Shown one piece after another: positions 44,401 through 56,970 of a stretch of DNA of 64,000 nt (the first letter of the stretch is position 1; every line of letters begins with the position of its first letter). The stretch is from Halosimplex aquaticum (GTDB lineage Archaea; Halobacteriota; Halobacteria; Halobacteriales; Haloarculaceae), in contig NZ_CP118158.1 in the NCBI RefSeq assembly GCF_028747785.1, positions 682,001 to 746,000 on the forward strand, given 5' to 3'. The position numbers were made by a program, and so were the translations under genes. A model generated the notes under the pieces. The model was not told the origin of the DNA and ran no database searches. It was given only the letters and a program-made list of their open reading frames with translations.

Positions 44401-45512
44401 GCGACGAGGTCGGCCAGGCAGAGGCCGGCGAGGTCGACCGCTCGCCCTCGCTGTACGACCGGTGGCTCGCCGTCCGCGAGAACGAACTGACCGTCGCGGT
44501 CCTCGCGTTCCTCGGGGTCTTTCTCGCCCCGTTCGTCCTCGTCTTCGTCCCCGACCAGCTCGGCGTCCCGGACATGTACGTCGGGTGGCGCAACCTCGTC
44601 ATCCTCACCCTGATCTGGGGCATCTTCGCGATCGGGTACGACCTGCTGCTCGGGTTCACCGGGCTGCTGTCGTTCGGCCACGCGATGTTCTGGGGCACCG
44701 CGGCCTACACTGCGGGCATCTTCAGCGCGAACGTGACGGGGAGCCCGCTCGCGATGATCTTCGTCGGGACCACCGCCGCCGTCGTCCTCGCTTGGGTGAT
44801 CGGCTGGATCTCCCTGCGCCGGGGCGGCATCTACTTCGCCATCCTGACGCTCGCGTTCGGCCAGATGATCTACTACATCGCCCAGTCGCCGCTCGGCTGG
44901 CTGACCGGGGGCGAGAACGGGTTCAACGAGGTCCAGGTCGACCCGCTGCTCGGCTTTCTCCCCCTCGGGGCCGAGGTCGCCGTCGTCCCGGACGTGCTGG
45001 TCAAGACGTGGCTATACGTCCTCGTCGGGGTCGCGACCGTCCTGGCGATCGTCGTCGGGAACCGCATCCTCAACTCGCCGTACGGCGTCGTCCTCCGGGC
45101 GATCCGGGAGAACGAACAGCGAGCCGAGTTCGTCGGCCTGAACGTCTGGCGCTACAAGCTGATGGCGTTCGTCATCTCCGGCGCCTTCGCCGGCGTCGCC
45201 GGCAGCCTGTACGTGATCCAGCGCTCGTTCGTCCCCATCGAGAACACCCTCAACTGGCAGGTCAGCGGCGAGATCGTCATCATGACGGTCCTCGGCGGCG
45301 TCGGGTCGCTGTTCGGCCCGATATTCGGCGCCGGGCTCTACATGTACGTCGCGAACGTCGTCAGCGGGATGCCCGTCGTCGGCGACTTCTGGCACCTGAT
45401 CCTCGGGCTGGTGTTCATCGCCGTGATCGTCCTGATGCCCCGCGGCATCTGGGGCGCCGTCGAGGTGCTCCGCGGGCTGATCAGCGACGCGTTCGGAGGT
45501 GAGCGGCGATGA
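44397..45512 (+). CDS. livM: Branched-chain amino acid-type ABC permease LivM
   Basis: A 371-residue membrane protein with a 25-residue acidic N-terminus. LGFTGLLSFGHAMFWGTAAYTAGI and AIRENEQRAEFVGLNVWRYKLMAFVISGAFAGVAGSLYV-type segments are the LivM signatures. It pairs with LivH to form the pore. It overlaps livG by ATGA. Confidence 0.95.
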   Translation: MSDEVGQAEAGEVDRSPSLYDRWLAVRENELTVAVLAFLGVFLAPFVLVFVPDQLGVPDMYVGWRNLVILTLIWGIFAIGYDLLLGFTGLLSFGHAMFWGTAAYTAGIFSANVTGSPLAMIFVGTTAAVVLAWVIGWISLRRGGIYFAILTLAFGQMIYYIAQSPLGWLTGGENGFNEVQVDPLLGFLPLGAEVAVVPDVLVKTWLYVLVGVATVLAIVVGNRILNSPYGVVLRAIRENEQRAEFVGLNVWRYKLMAFVISGAFAGVAGSLYVIQRSFVPIENTLNWQVSGEIVIMTVLGGVGSLFGPIFGAGLYMYVANVVSGMPVVGDFWHLILGLVFIAVIVLMPRGIWGAVEVLRGLISDAFGGERR

Positions 45513-46266
45513 GCGCGCTGCTGGAGACCGACGACCTCGTCAAGGAGTTCGGCGGCCTCGTCGCCACCGACCACGTGAACCTGACCATCGAGGAGGGCGA
45601 ACTCCTCTCGCTCATCGGTCCCAACGGCGCCGGCAAGTCGACGCTGATCAACCTGATCACCCGGATGCTGGAGGAGACCGAGGGCGACATCCGCTTCGAG
45701 GGCGAGTCGATCACCGACCTCGAACCCCACGAGGTGGTCCAGCGGGGCATCGGGAAGTCGTTCCAGACCGCCTCGATCTTCCCGGAACTCACCGTCGAGG
45801 AGAACGCCAACATCGCCTCGCTCGGCGCCGAGCACGGGTCGTTCCGGTTCAACTTCCTGAAACACCGGAACAGCTACCCGGAGGTCGAACGGCGGACGCT
45901 CGACACGCTCGAAGCCGTCGGCCTGCTCGACCAGAAGGACGCGCGGGCGGCCGACCTGCCCTACGGCGACAAGCGCCGCCTGGAGATCGGGATCGCGCTG
46001 GCGAGCGAACCGGCGCTGCTCCTGATGGACGAACCGACCGCCGGCATGTCGCCGGAGGAGACCCAGGCGACCGTCGACCTCATCGAGGACCTGCAGGAGG
46101 AGATGAACCTGACCATCCTGCTGGTCGAACACGACATGGAGATCGTCTTCAGCGTCTCCGACCGCATCGCCGTCCTCAACCGCGGTAGCATCATCGCCGA
46201 GGGAACCCCGAGTATGGTTCAGGGCGACCCGAGCGTCCAGGAAGCCTACCTGGGAGGTGTCGAGCT

Positions 46267-46270
<4 letters not shown>
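45509..46270 (+). CDS. livG: Branched-chain amino acid-type ABC ATPase LivG
   Basis: A 253-residue ATPase. Walker A is GPNGAGKST, the signature is LPYGDKRRLEIGIAL, the Walker B is LLLMDEPTAGMSPEE, and the H-loop is VEHDME. ATG 45509 overlaps the livM stop, and the stop overlaps livF by GTGA. Length and motif order match LivG. Confidence 0.95.
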
Positions 46271-47010
<740 letters not shown>

Positions 47011-47018
47011 ATCCATCC

Positions 47019-47711
47019 ATGTCACGAACTACGGACGAACGACGGATCGACGCACACGTCGACGCCCTCGTCGACGAGGGCGTCCTCGACCACGACGAGG
47101 CGACCGACGAGGTGTGGACCACCGACGACTTCGAGCGGGACCGCCACGTCTACTACGACACGTACCTCGACGTCGACGAGGAGGAGTTCCACCGGTCGGT
47201 CGCCGACGCGTTCGACCTCCCCTCGACGGAGGCCGCCGCCGACCGGATCGACCGCCTCGACGTCAGCCGCGAGGAGTTCGCGACGTACATGGCGCTGTAC
47301 GCGCGCCTCGAGGGTTACGACACCGGCGAACTCGCGGAGATGGCCGGGATCGTCGTCGAGGTCGGCCCCGACTCGCCGGTCCCCGACGGGGTGACCGAAC
47401 TCGACGACGACAGCTACGCCGACTTCCTCGCCGACCACGACCGCGCGGTCGTGACGGTGTGGAAACGCGGCTGCGACCCCTGCGAGGAGATGAAAGCCGA
47501 ACTCGATGAGATCCTTGCAGCGCTCCCCGACGGCGCCGCCGTCGGCGGCCTCGACGGCGAGCAGTGTCCGGACTTCTGCCGAACCCACGAGGTCAACGCC
47601 GCGCCGGCGGTCGTCTTCTTCGACGACGGCGACCGCCTCGACGTCGTGACCGGCCGGACGAGCCCCGCCTCGCTGGCCGAACGCGTCGCCGAACTGTACG
47701 GCGACGGCTGA
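47019..47711 (+). CDS. Thioredoxin-domain protein with acidic N-terminal domain
   Basis: A 230-residue protein. Residues 1-125 are acidic and helical, with no family I recognise. Residues 130-230 are a thioredoxin fold with the active-site CDPC (VTVWKRGCDPCEEM) and the cis-Pro segment NAAPAVVFFDDGDRL. It lies 8 bp after livF, so it is probably in the operon, though no link to transport is evident. It ends convergent with the transducer gene. Confidence 0.85.
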   Translation: MSRTTDERRIDAHVDALVDEGVLDHDEATDEVWTTDDFERDRHVYYDTYLDVDEEEFHRSVADAFDLPSTEAAADRIDRLDVSREEFATYMALYARLEGYDTGELAEMAGIVVEVGPDSPVPDGVTELDDDSYADFLADHDRAVVTVWKRGCDPCEEMKAELDEILAALPDGAAVGGLDGEQCPDFCRTHEVNAAPAVVFFDDGDRLDVVTGRTSPASLAERVAELYGDG

Positions 47712-47886
47712 CCCGCTGAGAGGCCGTCCCTTCGTTTTCTCGGCACACCGCCGTTCGCTGGTCAGTGTATCTTGCCTCACAGCAAATGCTGAGAGGACCA
47801 TAGATCGGCCGGCAGGACCACTGACGTGGCCGAATAGCGGAGTCTCTCGGTGTTCTATCGCGGCTCCAGAAGACGGTAGGGGCGAG

Positions 47887-49857
47887 CTACTGGTCGGACG
47901 CGTCGCCGTTGAGCTGTTCCACGCTGTCGACCAGCGCTCGGACCGACCGCGTCTGCGAGTCGGTCGTCTCGACGATCCGGCGGGCGGCGGCCTCGGCGTC
48001 CTCGGCGTGGCTGCGGGCGTCTTCGATGGTCGTCGTGACGCCCTCGATCGCGTCGGCCTGGCTGTCGTTGGCGTCGGCGACTTCCTCGATGCCGGAGGCG
48101 GTCTCCGCGACGGCGTCGGCGATGTCGTCGAGCGCGTCGAGGGCCTCCGAGATCTCCTCCTCGGCGCGCTGGATCTGGCGGTTGGACGCCTCGACGGTGT
48201 CGACGGTGTCGGTCGCCTGGTCCTGGATCTCGGTGACCGACCGGGCGATGCGGTCGGCGTACTCGCTGGTCTCGGTGGCGAGGGTCTTGACCTCGTCGGC
48301 GACGACGGCGAAGCCCTCGCCGGACTCGCCGGCCCGCGCCGCCTCGATGTTCGCGTTCAGCGCGAGCATGTTGGTCTGCTCGGCCACGTCGGCGATGATC
48401 TCGATGACCTCGCCGACCTCGTCCATCCGGTCTTCGAGCCCGGTGACGCTGTCGACGAGTTCCTCGCTCGTGTCGGTGAGTTCGTCCGTGACGGCCTGGG
48501 CCGCCTCGCCCGCGCTGGCGCCCGCTTCGACGGCTTCGGTGGCCCGGTCGGCCGCCGCGGAGACCTGGTTCGAGGTGGCCGCGATCTCCTCCATGGTCGC
48601 GCTGACGTCCTGGATGTCCTCGGCGGCTCGCCCCAGGATCTCGTTTTGCTCGGCGACCGCGTCCTCGATCCCCGCGGCGGCGTCGGCGGACTCGTCGGTC
48701 GCCGCCGCAAGGTCCGCCGCGTTCCCGTCCACCCGCTCGATGAGCCCTTCGAGCGTGCTCGCCATCTCGTTGAGCTCGCCGACGACGTTCAACAGCGACT
48801 CGTCGACGTGACCGTCCTCGTTGTCGAACGACGCGCGGGCGTCGAGGTCGCCCGACTGGATCGCCCGCATCGTGTCTTCGAGTTCCGTGACGAGGTTCGC
48901 GGTGTGCTCGTGTCGGAGCACGTCCGTCGTCCGGTCCTGAACCATCTCGACGACGCCGAGCAACTCGCCGCTGTCGTCGTAGATCGGCGCGGCCGAGAAG
49001 GAGATGTGGACGTCCTCGCCGTGCTGGTCCTGCATCACGCTCGTGTCGCGGTAGAGGGTGAACGAGGCGTCTTCGACTCTCGGTACGTCGTACTCCTCGT
49101 CGGTCCGCTCGGGGGCGTCGATCACCTTGTCGGCCAGCGTCTTGCCGCGACGACCGTCGGGGTAGAAGGCCATGCTCGCCATCTCCATCTCCATGGCTTC
49201 GGCCTCGGAGACGCCGGTCAGCCGTTCGAGTTGGGCGTTCCACGTGAGAATCTCGCCCTGGGGGTCCAGGACGAACAGCGGGGTCCCGATGTGGTGGAGG
49301 ACGTCGTGGTAATCGAGGCCGCCATCGCCGATATCTCGACCGGCCGTGCCGGGACCGCTCGCCTCGTCTGGCGACTCCTCGCGATCAGCTCGCTCGTACG
49401 CCGCGGCGCCGGCCGTGAACACGTCGTTCGCCGTCCGCAACCCCTCCCGGAGGTCGGCTCTGGCCTCCGCGAGCGCCCCGTCCGCGTCGGCGTCGAGTTC
49501 CGTCTCCAGTCGGTCGAACGCGGCGTCGACGAGCGCGTCGGAGACGATCCGCTGCGACGCGGCGAACGTCGGTGCGGTCATCCCCGCCGCGCGGTACTCG
49601 CCGACCAGGTCGGCCACGTCGTCGCCGTCGAGGTCGAACAGATCGCGGACGTGCCGGTCCCCCACCGCGGCGGCGCCGGCGTCGCCGTATACGTCTTCGA
49701 GCGCGCTGTGATCCGGATCGTACCGGTGTGCCAGCGATTCGCCGCCGGCGCGGTCGAGTATCGCACCGCCGTCCGTTTCGGCCGGCCGTCCCTCCCCGTC
49801 GCTCCCGACTCGCTCCCTGAGTCGCCGGAGTATCGATTCCGGTCCGGTCCGTGTCAT
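47887..49857 (-). CDS. Soluble methyl-accepting chemotaxis transducer with PAS domain
   Basis: A 656-residue protein with no membrane helix. Residues 40-160 are a helical N-terminal domain ([38 protein letters not shown]), perhaps globin-sensor-like but without a clear haem His. A PAS domain is at 185-310 ([22 protein letters not shown]). A HAMP-like helical segment is at 315-385. The signalling hairpin is near 490-525 ([19 protein letters not shown]). It should signal to CheA/CheW, genes not in the window. A TATA-like element is at 49881-49890 (minus), about 28 bp before the start. Confidence 0.92.
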   Translation of the reverse strand: MTRTGPESILRRLRERVGSDGEGRPAETDGGAILDRAGGESLAHRYDPDHSALEDVYGDAGAAAVGDRHVRDLFDLDGDDVADLVGEYRAAGMTAPTFAASQRIVSDALVDAAFDRLETELDADADGALAEARADLREGLRTANDVFTAGAAAYERADREESPDEASGPGTAGRDIGDGGLDYHDVLHHIGTPLFVLDPQGEILTWNAQLERLTGVSEAEAMEMEMASMAFYPDGRRGKTLADKVIDAPERTDEEYDVPRVEDASFTLYRDTSVMQDQHGEDVHISFSAAPIYDDSGELLGVVEMVQDRTTDVLRHEHTANLVTELEDTMRAIQSGDLDARASFDNEDGHVDESLLNVVGELNEMASTLEGLIERVDGNAADLAAATDESADAAAGIEDAVAEQNEILGRAAEDIQDVSATMEEIAATSNQVSAAADRATEAVEAGASAGEAAQAVTDELTDTSEELVDSVTGLEDRMDEVGEVIEIIADVAEQTNMLALNANIEAARAGESGEGFAVVADEVKTLATETSEYADRIARSVTEIQDQATDTVDTVEASNRQIQRAEEEISEALDALDDIADAVAETASGIEEVADANDSQADAIEGVTTTIEDARSHAEDAEAAARRIVETTDSQTRSVRALVDSVEQLNGDASDQ

Positions 49858-49880
49858 GCTATGCGGGCAAACACCGAATT

Positions 49881-49890
49881 CCTACATAAA
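49881..49890 (-). promoter_or_regulatory. TATA box of the transducer gene
   Basis: Minus-strand TTTATGTAGG is about 28 bp before the ATG at 49857, as expected for a leaderless transcript. Confidence 0.5.
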
Positions 49891-50157
49891 CTCACGGCCG
49901 ATATTATCGTGAAAGATAATTACCTTCTCGCGGACGGTCCGGTATCGCCGTCGTGGCGCCGGAGACACCGTCGCATGCGGCCGATCAGCGCGCGAGTGAT
50001 CGGTTCATCACTGGCGCTTCGCCGATCGATACCGTCCGGGCCGGGTGCCTGTAGTCGGTGTGATGGGCGACGGGCCGGGTCTTCGGTCGGTCCGCTGCGG
50101 TCGCGGAGGGGCTGTTCCGGCGTCGAGCACCGGTTCCGTCGTCGCGGCCCGCGGATC
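49891..50157. other. Divergent intergenic region before the ACS paralogue
   Basis: Between the transducer promoter and the ACS-paralogue promoter. It holds AT-rich stretches (GATATTATCGTGAAAGATAATT about 49899-49920) and GC-rich sequence with no credible gene. The AT-rich block may be a transcription-factor site. Confidence 0.35.
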
Positions 50158-50164
50158 ATTTATG
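50158..50164 (+). promoter_or_regulatory. TATA box of the ACS paralogue
   Basis: ATTTATG is centred about 29 bp before ATG 50190, giving a leaderless or nearly leaderless mRNA. Confidence 0.5.
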
Positions 50165-50189
50165 TCGGTTCCACCGCGATAACCTACAG

Positions 50190-52106
50190 ATGGACGACCA
50201 GTACGGGGTCGAGACGAACCCGAGCGACCGAGCGACGGTCGACCCCCCGGAGGCGTTCGTCGAGCAGGCGAACGTCACCGAGGCGGACGCGGCCGCGTTC
50301 TCGGAGGCGTGGCCCGACTGCTGGGAGCGAGCGGCCGAGATGATAGACTGGGAGCGTCCGTACGACCGCGTGTTCGACCGGGAGGGGGAGAACGGCCGCT
50401 GGTTCCCGGGCGGCCGAGTCAACGCCGCGATCAACTGCGTGGACCGCCACCTCGACGAGCGCAAGACCCAGGCGGCGATCAAGTGGATCGGCAAGCGGGG
50501 CGAGCGCCGGACGTACACGTACCTCGACCTCTACCGCGAGGTCAACGAGTTCGCGGCGGGCCTGCGCTCGCTCGGTATCGGCGAGGGCGACGTGGTCACG
50601 CTCTACATGCCGGCGATCCCGGAACTTCCGATAGCGATGCTGGCCTGCGCCCGCATCGGCGCGCCGCACAACGTGGTGTTCGCCGGCTTCTCCGCTGCGG
50701 CGCTCGCCGAGCGGATGGAGCGGGCCGACTCGGCGTTCCTCGTGACCTGCGACGGCTACTACCGCCGGGGCAACGCCATCCACCAGAAGAACAAGGCCGA
50801 CAACGCCTGCCTCTCGGTGTCCCACGAGGTGACCGACACCGTCGTCGTCGAGCGACTGGACGACGAGAGCGTCCGCCTCGGCGACGGCGACCACGCCTAC
50901 GACGACCTGATCGCCGGCCACCGGGGCGCGGAAGTCGACCCCGTCTCCCGGGACGCCAACGACCCCCTGTTCCTGATCTACACGTCCGGAACGACCGGCG
51001 AACCGACCGAGGTCAGGCACACGACCGGCGGGTACCTCGCCCACGCCGCGTGGACCAGCCACGCCGTCCTCGACCTCGAACCAGCGGACACCTACTGGTG
51101 TTCTGCGGACATCGGCTGGATCACCGGCCACACGTACCTGGTGTACGGCCCGCTCTCGCTGGGAACGACGACGCTCCTCTACGAGGGGACGCCCGACCAC
51201 CCCGAGAAGGACCGGGTGTGGGAACTCATCGAACGCAACGCCGTCGACGTCTTCTACACGGCGCCGACCGCCATTCGCGCGTTCATGAAGTGGGGCACCG
51301 AGCACCCGGAGTCGCACGACCTCTCCAGCCTCCGCCTCCTGGGGTCGGTCGGCGAACCGCTCAACCCCAGCGCCTGGTCGTGGTACTACGACCACGTCGG
51401 GAACGGAGAGTGCCCCGTCGTCGACACGTGGTGGCAGACCGAGACGGGCAGCATCCTGCTGTCGACGCTGCCCGGCGTCGACGCGATGAAGCCGGGGAGC
51501 GCCGGCCCGCCGTTGCCGGGTATCGAGGTGACCGTCGTCGGGCCGGACGGCGAACCGACCACAGCCGAGGAGGGGGGACGGCTCGCGGTCACGAGGCCGT
51601 GGCCGGGGATGCCCCTCGACCTGGAGACCGACGACGGCGACGAATGGCGCTACGTCACCGAGGACGTCGCCCGGATCGACGACGACGGGTACGTCACCGT
51701 GCTCGGTCGCTTGGACGACACGGTGACCGTCGGCAACCACCGGCTGGGGACCATGGAGCTAGAGAGCGCGATCGCGGACGTGGAGGGCGTCGCCGAGGCG
51801 GCCATCGTCGACGTCTGCAACGGCAGCGCCGACAACGCCATCTACGCGTTCGTCAGCACCGACGACCGCCACGAGAGCGAACAGCGACTGCGCGACCGCA
51901 TCACCGGCAGCGTCGAGCGGGCCATCGGCCCGTTCGCCGTCCCCGAGCGGTTCGTCTTCACCCCGGAGCTCCCGAAGACCCGCTCTGGAAAGCTGATGCG
52001 GCGCCTCCTCAAGGACATCGCCGACGACGGCGAGTTCGGCGACACCAGCGCCCTCCGCAACCCGGAGATCGTCGGCGAGATCGAGTCCGCGCTCGAACGG
52101 GAGTGA
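50190..52106 (+). CDS. Acetyl-CoA synthetase paralogue with degenerate nucleotide-binding motifs
   Basis: A 638-residue protein clearly homologous to ACS: WWQTETGS (414-420), GWITGHTYLVYGPLSLG and the C-terminal KTRSGKLMRR are all kept. But the P-loop is YTSGTTGEPTEVRHT (264-278) with Glu271, Thr273 and Glu274 instead of the canonical KPKG pattern. The TGD motif is YVTEDVARI with Glu491, and the hinge reads DDTVTVGNHR instead of DDVMNVAGHR. About 20 residues present in the neighbouring ACS are missing after WPGM. It may have changed substrate or be a regulatory pseudo-enzyme. It is upstream of a Bat-type regulator and the normal ACS. Confidence 0.88.
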   Translation: MDDQYGVETNPSDRATVDPPEAFVEQANVTEADAAAFSEAWPDCWERAAEMIDWERPYDRVFDREGENGRWFPGGRVNAAINCVDRHLDERKTQAAIKWIGKRGERRTYTYLDLYREVNEFAAGLRSLGIGEGDVVTLYMPAIPELPIAMLACARIGAPHNVVFAGFSAAALAERMERADSAFLVTCDGYYRRGNAIHQKNKADNACLSVSHEVTDTVVVERLDDESVRLGDGDHAYDDLIAGHRGAEVDPVSRDANDPLFLIYTSGTTGEPTEVRHTTGGYLAHAAWTSHAVLDLEPADTYWCSADIGWITGHTYLVYGPLSLGTTTLLYEGTPDHPEKDRVWELIERNAVDVFYTAPTAIRAFMKWGTEHPESHDLSSLRLLGSVGEPLNPSAWSWYYDHVGNGECPVVDTWWQTETGSILLSTLPGVDAMKPGSAGPPLPGIEVTVVGPDGEPTTAEEGGRLAVTRPWPGMPLDLETDDGDEWRYVTEDVARIDDDGYVTVLGRLDDTVTVGNHRLGTMELESAIADVEGVAEAAIVDVCNGSADNAIYAFVSTDDRHESEQRLRDRITGSVERAIGPFAVPERFVFTPELPKTRSGKLMRRLLKDIADDGEFGDTSALRNPEIVGEIESALERE

Positions 52107-52406
52107 GCCCGACGGGCTCGGCGGGCGCCCGTGCCGATCGACCGCGGTGACTGCGCCGCCCTCGTTTCGGAATTTGTCCTTGGCCGAAACGAAGGTCGTG
52201 TACGTGTCTGGAACCCCAGGACGGAGGTGCCGAGATATCAGTCCCGTGTGAGAGACAGTCACCCGTGATTCTCGCGCGCGACAGACCTGCGGCGGAAACT
52301 GCCGAAGCGGCGGAAATCGGGAGTGAGTACTCTCCGCCACTGCCGATCGAGGGGGACCGCCGAACGATTTATTTCGCAGGAGTGAAACAGACGAAACGAG
52401 ACGCAG
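52107..52406. other. Intergenic region before the Bat-type regulator
   Basis: 300 bp. A short direct repeat GCGGCGGAAA (about 52291 and 52308) and a TATA-like ATTTATT at 52368-52374 are seen. The latter is about 36 bp before ATG 52407, allowing a short leader. No gene recognised. Confidence 0.4.
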
Positions 52407-54572
52407 ATGGAACGAACTGGGGTGGGTGCCCGGACGGACGAACTGACGGAGGAAGGGTACGATCGACTGCGCCAGGCGACGGAGACCTACCGGGAGGACC
52501 TGGTCGTCCGGCTCTGCGCCGAGGCGGGGCTTCGCCCGCCGGAGATCGCGCGTATCACGCCCGGGGACTTCCGGACGCGGACCACGCGCAACGGGACCCA
52601 TCACTTCCTCGCGGTCGACGCCGGCGACGGGGAGTCGGCGCGCGAGGCGTACGTCCCCGCGGCCGTCAGGTCGGCGGTCCGGCGGTACGTCAACGAGGAG
52701 GGCGTCGGAGGTGACGAACGGGTCGTCGACGTGACCCCGCGGCGGGTCCAGATGATGATATCCGAGGTCGCCGACCGGGCGGCGGCGACCGCCGGGGACG
52801 ACGCCCTCCGCGAGGTCTCCTCGCGGGACCTCTGTCGGTACTACGCGCGCCGGCTCGTCCACGAGGAAGGCGTCGACCCCCGGGTCGTCCTCGCCATCGG
52901 TCCCTGGAACGGCCTCGACAGCCTCGCACAGCAGCTCGACCCCGTGGACGTGGACGCGGTCGTCGACGCGCTCGAACGGACGGCCCTCACCGGCCCGAGC
53001 GCCGCCTGGGGGCCGCCGGAGGTCGGCCGCGCGCTCGCTGCGTCCGATCTCGGCGTGGTCGTCACCGACGCCGACGGCGCCGTCGCGTACGCCAACGACG
53101 GCGTCGCGGCGCTGACCGGATACCCGAGCCAGGACCTCGTCGGCGATCCGGTCGACGCGCTCTACGCCGGGCGCGACGCCGACGGTCACCGCGAGGCCGT
53201 GGGCGCGAGCGAGGTCGCACTCGACCGGCGCGACGGACCGCCCAGAGCGGTCGTCCGCGTCGTCGCGCCGGTCGGCGGGGGCTCCGACGCGACAGGTCGC
53301 GTCGCTGCGTTCGTCCCGATCGACGGTGGACTCGCCGCGGACGACCCCACTCCCGCGGACGCCTCCCCCGTTCGCGGACCCGGGTCTGAGCGGGTAACGG
53401 GCGTGATCGAGGCGCTCGGCGCGGCCACCGAGGTGCTGGGGACGGCCTCGAAACGGACCGAGGTCGCCTCGCGGCTCTGCGACCGCCTGGCCGGGACCGA
53501 GGGGTACTCGTTCGCGTGGGTCGGGACGACGACCGGCGACCGCGGCGTCGTCTCGACGGCGTGGGCGGGGATCGAGGAGCCGACCGCCGAGGGGCTGGCC
53601 GAGGCGACGACGGGCGACGAGTCCCTGCGCGACGCGGAGAGCGGCCGCACCGAGGCCATCCGCGTGCTCCCCGACGACGGGCGCGAGTTACGCCTCCCGA
53701 CGTCTGCCGACGGACCCGACGCCGATCTGTCGGCGGCGTCGGTCGCCATCGTCCCGATAACCTACGGCGAGACGACTCACGGACTCCTCGCGCTCGGGAC
53801 GACGGCCGACAGCGCGTTCGAACGCGACGAGCGGCGCCTGCTCGCGACGCTCGGCTGGCAGGTCGGGCAGGCGATGACCGACATCAAGCGCCGGAACCTC
53901 CTCCTCGCCGACAGCGTCATCGAACTCCGGTTCCGGGTGGAGAGCGACCGCGCGTTCTTCGTCGCGGCCAGCGACCGCCTCGGAGCCTCGTTCGAACTCC
54001 AGGGGATCGTCCCCGGCGAGGGGCAGTCGCTGCTGTACTTCGTGACCATGCGCGGGACCTCGCCCGAGCGGGTCGTCGACTTCGCCGCAGATGTCGACAG
54101 CATCGAGAACGCCCGGCTGATCCGCGACTACGACGAGAGCTACCTCGTCGAGTTCGTCGTCGGCGGCGAGGAACCGGCGACGACGCTCACCGAACTCGGC
54201 GGCCACGTCACCGAGTTCGCCGTCGACGAGGGCGCCCAGCGCGTCACCGCCGAGTTCACTACCGAGACCGACGTCCGCGCGGTGTTCAACGGGTTCCAGT
54301 CGTCGTTCCGGGAGTCGGCGCTCCTCTCGAAACAGGAGGTCGAGCGACCGGTCCAGACGACCGACGGCTTCCGCCAGTCGCTCGAAGACGACCTCACCGC
54401 GAAACAGCAGTCGGTCCTGCGGGCGGCGTACCTCGCGGGCTACTTCGAGTGGCCCCGCGGCAGCACCGCCGAGGAGCTCGCCGACTCCATCGGCGTCTCC
54501 TCGCCCACGCTCCACAACCACCTCCGGAAGGCCCAGCAGAAAGTGCTCACCGCGTTCTTCGACGACGAGTGA
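52407..54572 (+). CDS. Bat-type HTH regulator with inactive tyrosine-recombinase-like N-terminus, PAS and GAF domains
   Basis: A 721-residue protein. Residues about 14-180 look like a tyrosine recombinase catalytic fold: GLRPPEIARITPGDF (box I Arg43) and REAYVPAAVRSAVRRYV are retained, but box II reads SSRDLCRYYARRL (no His, Arg to Cys) and the His/Tyr end is IGPWNGLDSLAQQL. It is thus not an active recombinase. PAS follows at about 205-300, GAF at about 330-490, the Bat effector domain at about 495-650, and HTH_10 at the C-terminus (STAEELADSIGVSSPTLHNHL). It probably senses redox or a metabolite and controls the flanking acs genes; the target is inferred. Confidence 0.88.
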   Translation: MERTGVGARTDELTEEGYDRLRQATETYREDLVVRLCAEAGLRPPEIARITPGDFRTRTTRNGTHHFLAVDAGDGESAREAYVPAAVRSAVRRYVNEEGVGGDERVVDVTPRRVQMMISEVADRAAATAGDDALREVSSRDLCRYYARRLVHEEGVDPRVVLAIGPWNGLDSLAQQLDPVDVDAVVDALERTALTGPSAAWGPPEVGRALAASDLGVVVTDADGAVAYANDGVAALTGYPSQDLVGDPVDALYAGRDADGHREAVGASEVALDRRDGPPRAVVRVVAPVGGGSDATGRVAAFVPIDGGLAADDPTPADASPVRGPGSERVTGVIEALGAATEVLGTASKRTEVASRLCDRLAGTEGYSFAWVGTTTGDRGVVSTAWAGIEEPTAEGLAEATTGDESLRDAESGRTEAIRVLPDDGRELRLPTSADGPDADLSAASVAIVPITYGETTHGLLALGTTADSAFERDERRLLATLGWQVGQAMTDIKRRNLLLADSVIELRFRVESDRAFFVAASDRLGASFELQGIVPGEGQSLLYFVTMRGTSPERVVDFAADVDSIENARLIRDYDESYLVEFVVGGEEPATTLTELGGHVTEFAVDEGAQRVTAEFTTETDVRAVFNGFQSSFRESALLSKQEVERPVQTTDGFRQSLEDDLTAKQQSVLRAAYLAGYFEWPRGSTAEELADSIGVSSPTLHNHLRKAQQKVLTAFFDDE

Positions 54573-54677
54573 GCGCCGACGGTCGGCACTCCCCGTCCGT
54601 CGCGGCGGCGCGGGACGGCCCCGGACCGACTGAACAATCCGCAATCTCCTCGCGTCGAAACATAGTTAGACGGTTCG

Positions 54678-54684
54678 CTTAAGA
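54678..54684 (+). promoter_or_regulatory. TATA-like element upstream of acs
   Basis: CTTAAGA is about 32 bp before ATG 54713 of a small leader frame and about 88 bp before the acs ATG. If used, the mRNA starts near 54708 and carries a leader of about 60 nt before acs. Confidence 0.35.
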
Positions 54685-54712
54685 GTCTCGTCGCTGATAT
54701 TCAGAACGAACC

Positions 54713-54766
54713 ATGTCACCGAGACACGACCGTCGCCCGTCGGGACCGACAGGGAGGGGTCGATAG
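54713..54766 (+). CDS. 17-residue leader ORF before acs
   Basis: ATG 54713 reads MSPRHDRRPSGPTGRGR then TAG, ending 2 bp before the acs ATG. It may be a translational leader, given that the nearest TATA-like element would start transcription just before it. It could be chance. Confidence 0.3.
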   Translation: MSPRHDRRPSGPTGRGR

Positions 54767-54768
54767 CC

Positions 54769-56772
<2,004 letters not shown>

Positions 56773-56970
56773 GCCCCCCTCCCCGTTCGCGTTCGCCGCC
56801 CACTTCGCTTTCTTCCCCCGTTTACCGCCGACTGCGTTTCTCGCCCGTGTTCGTCCACGTCTACGTCTCTCGCCCGTGTCGGTAGACGATAGCGGCCCGT
56901 CCTACGCGGTCGCGTCGACGAGCGGCGACGGGGCAACGCCCTATTGCGAGGAGTCCCAACGTCGGAACCG

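Noticed and set aside
52407..52960. Active integrase or prophage end
   Set aside because: The tyrosine-recombinase-like domain lacks the box II His/Arg and the catalytic Tyr, and is fused to a Bat-type regulator; no att sites or phage genes are near.
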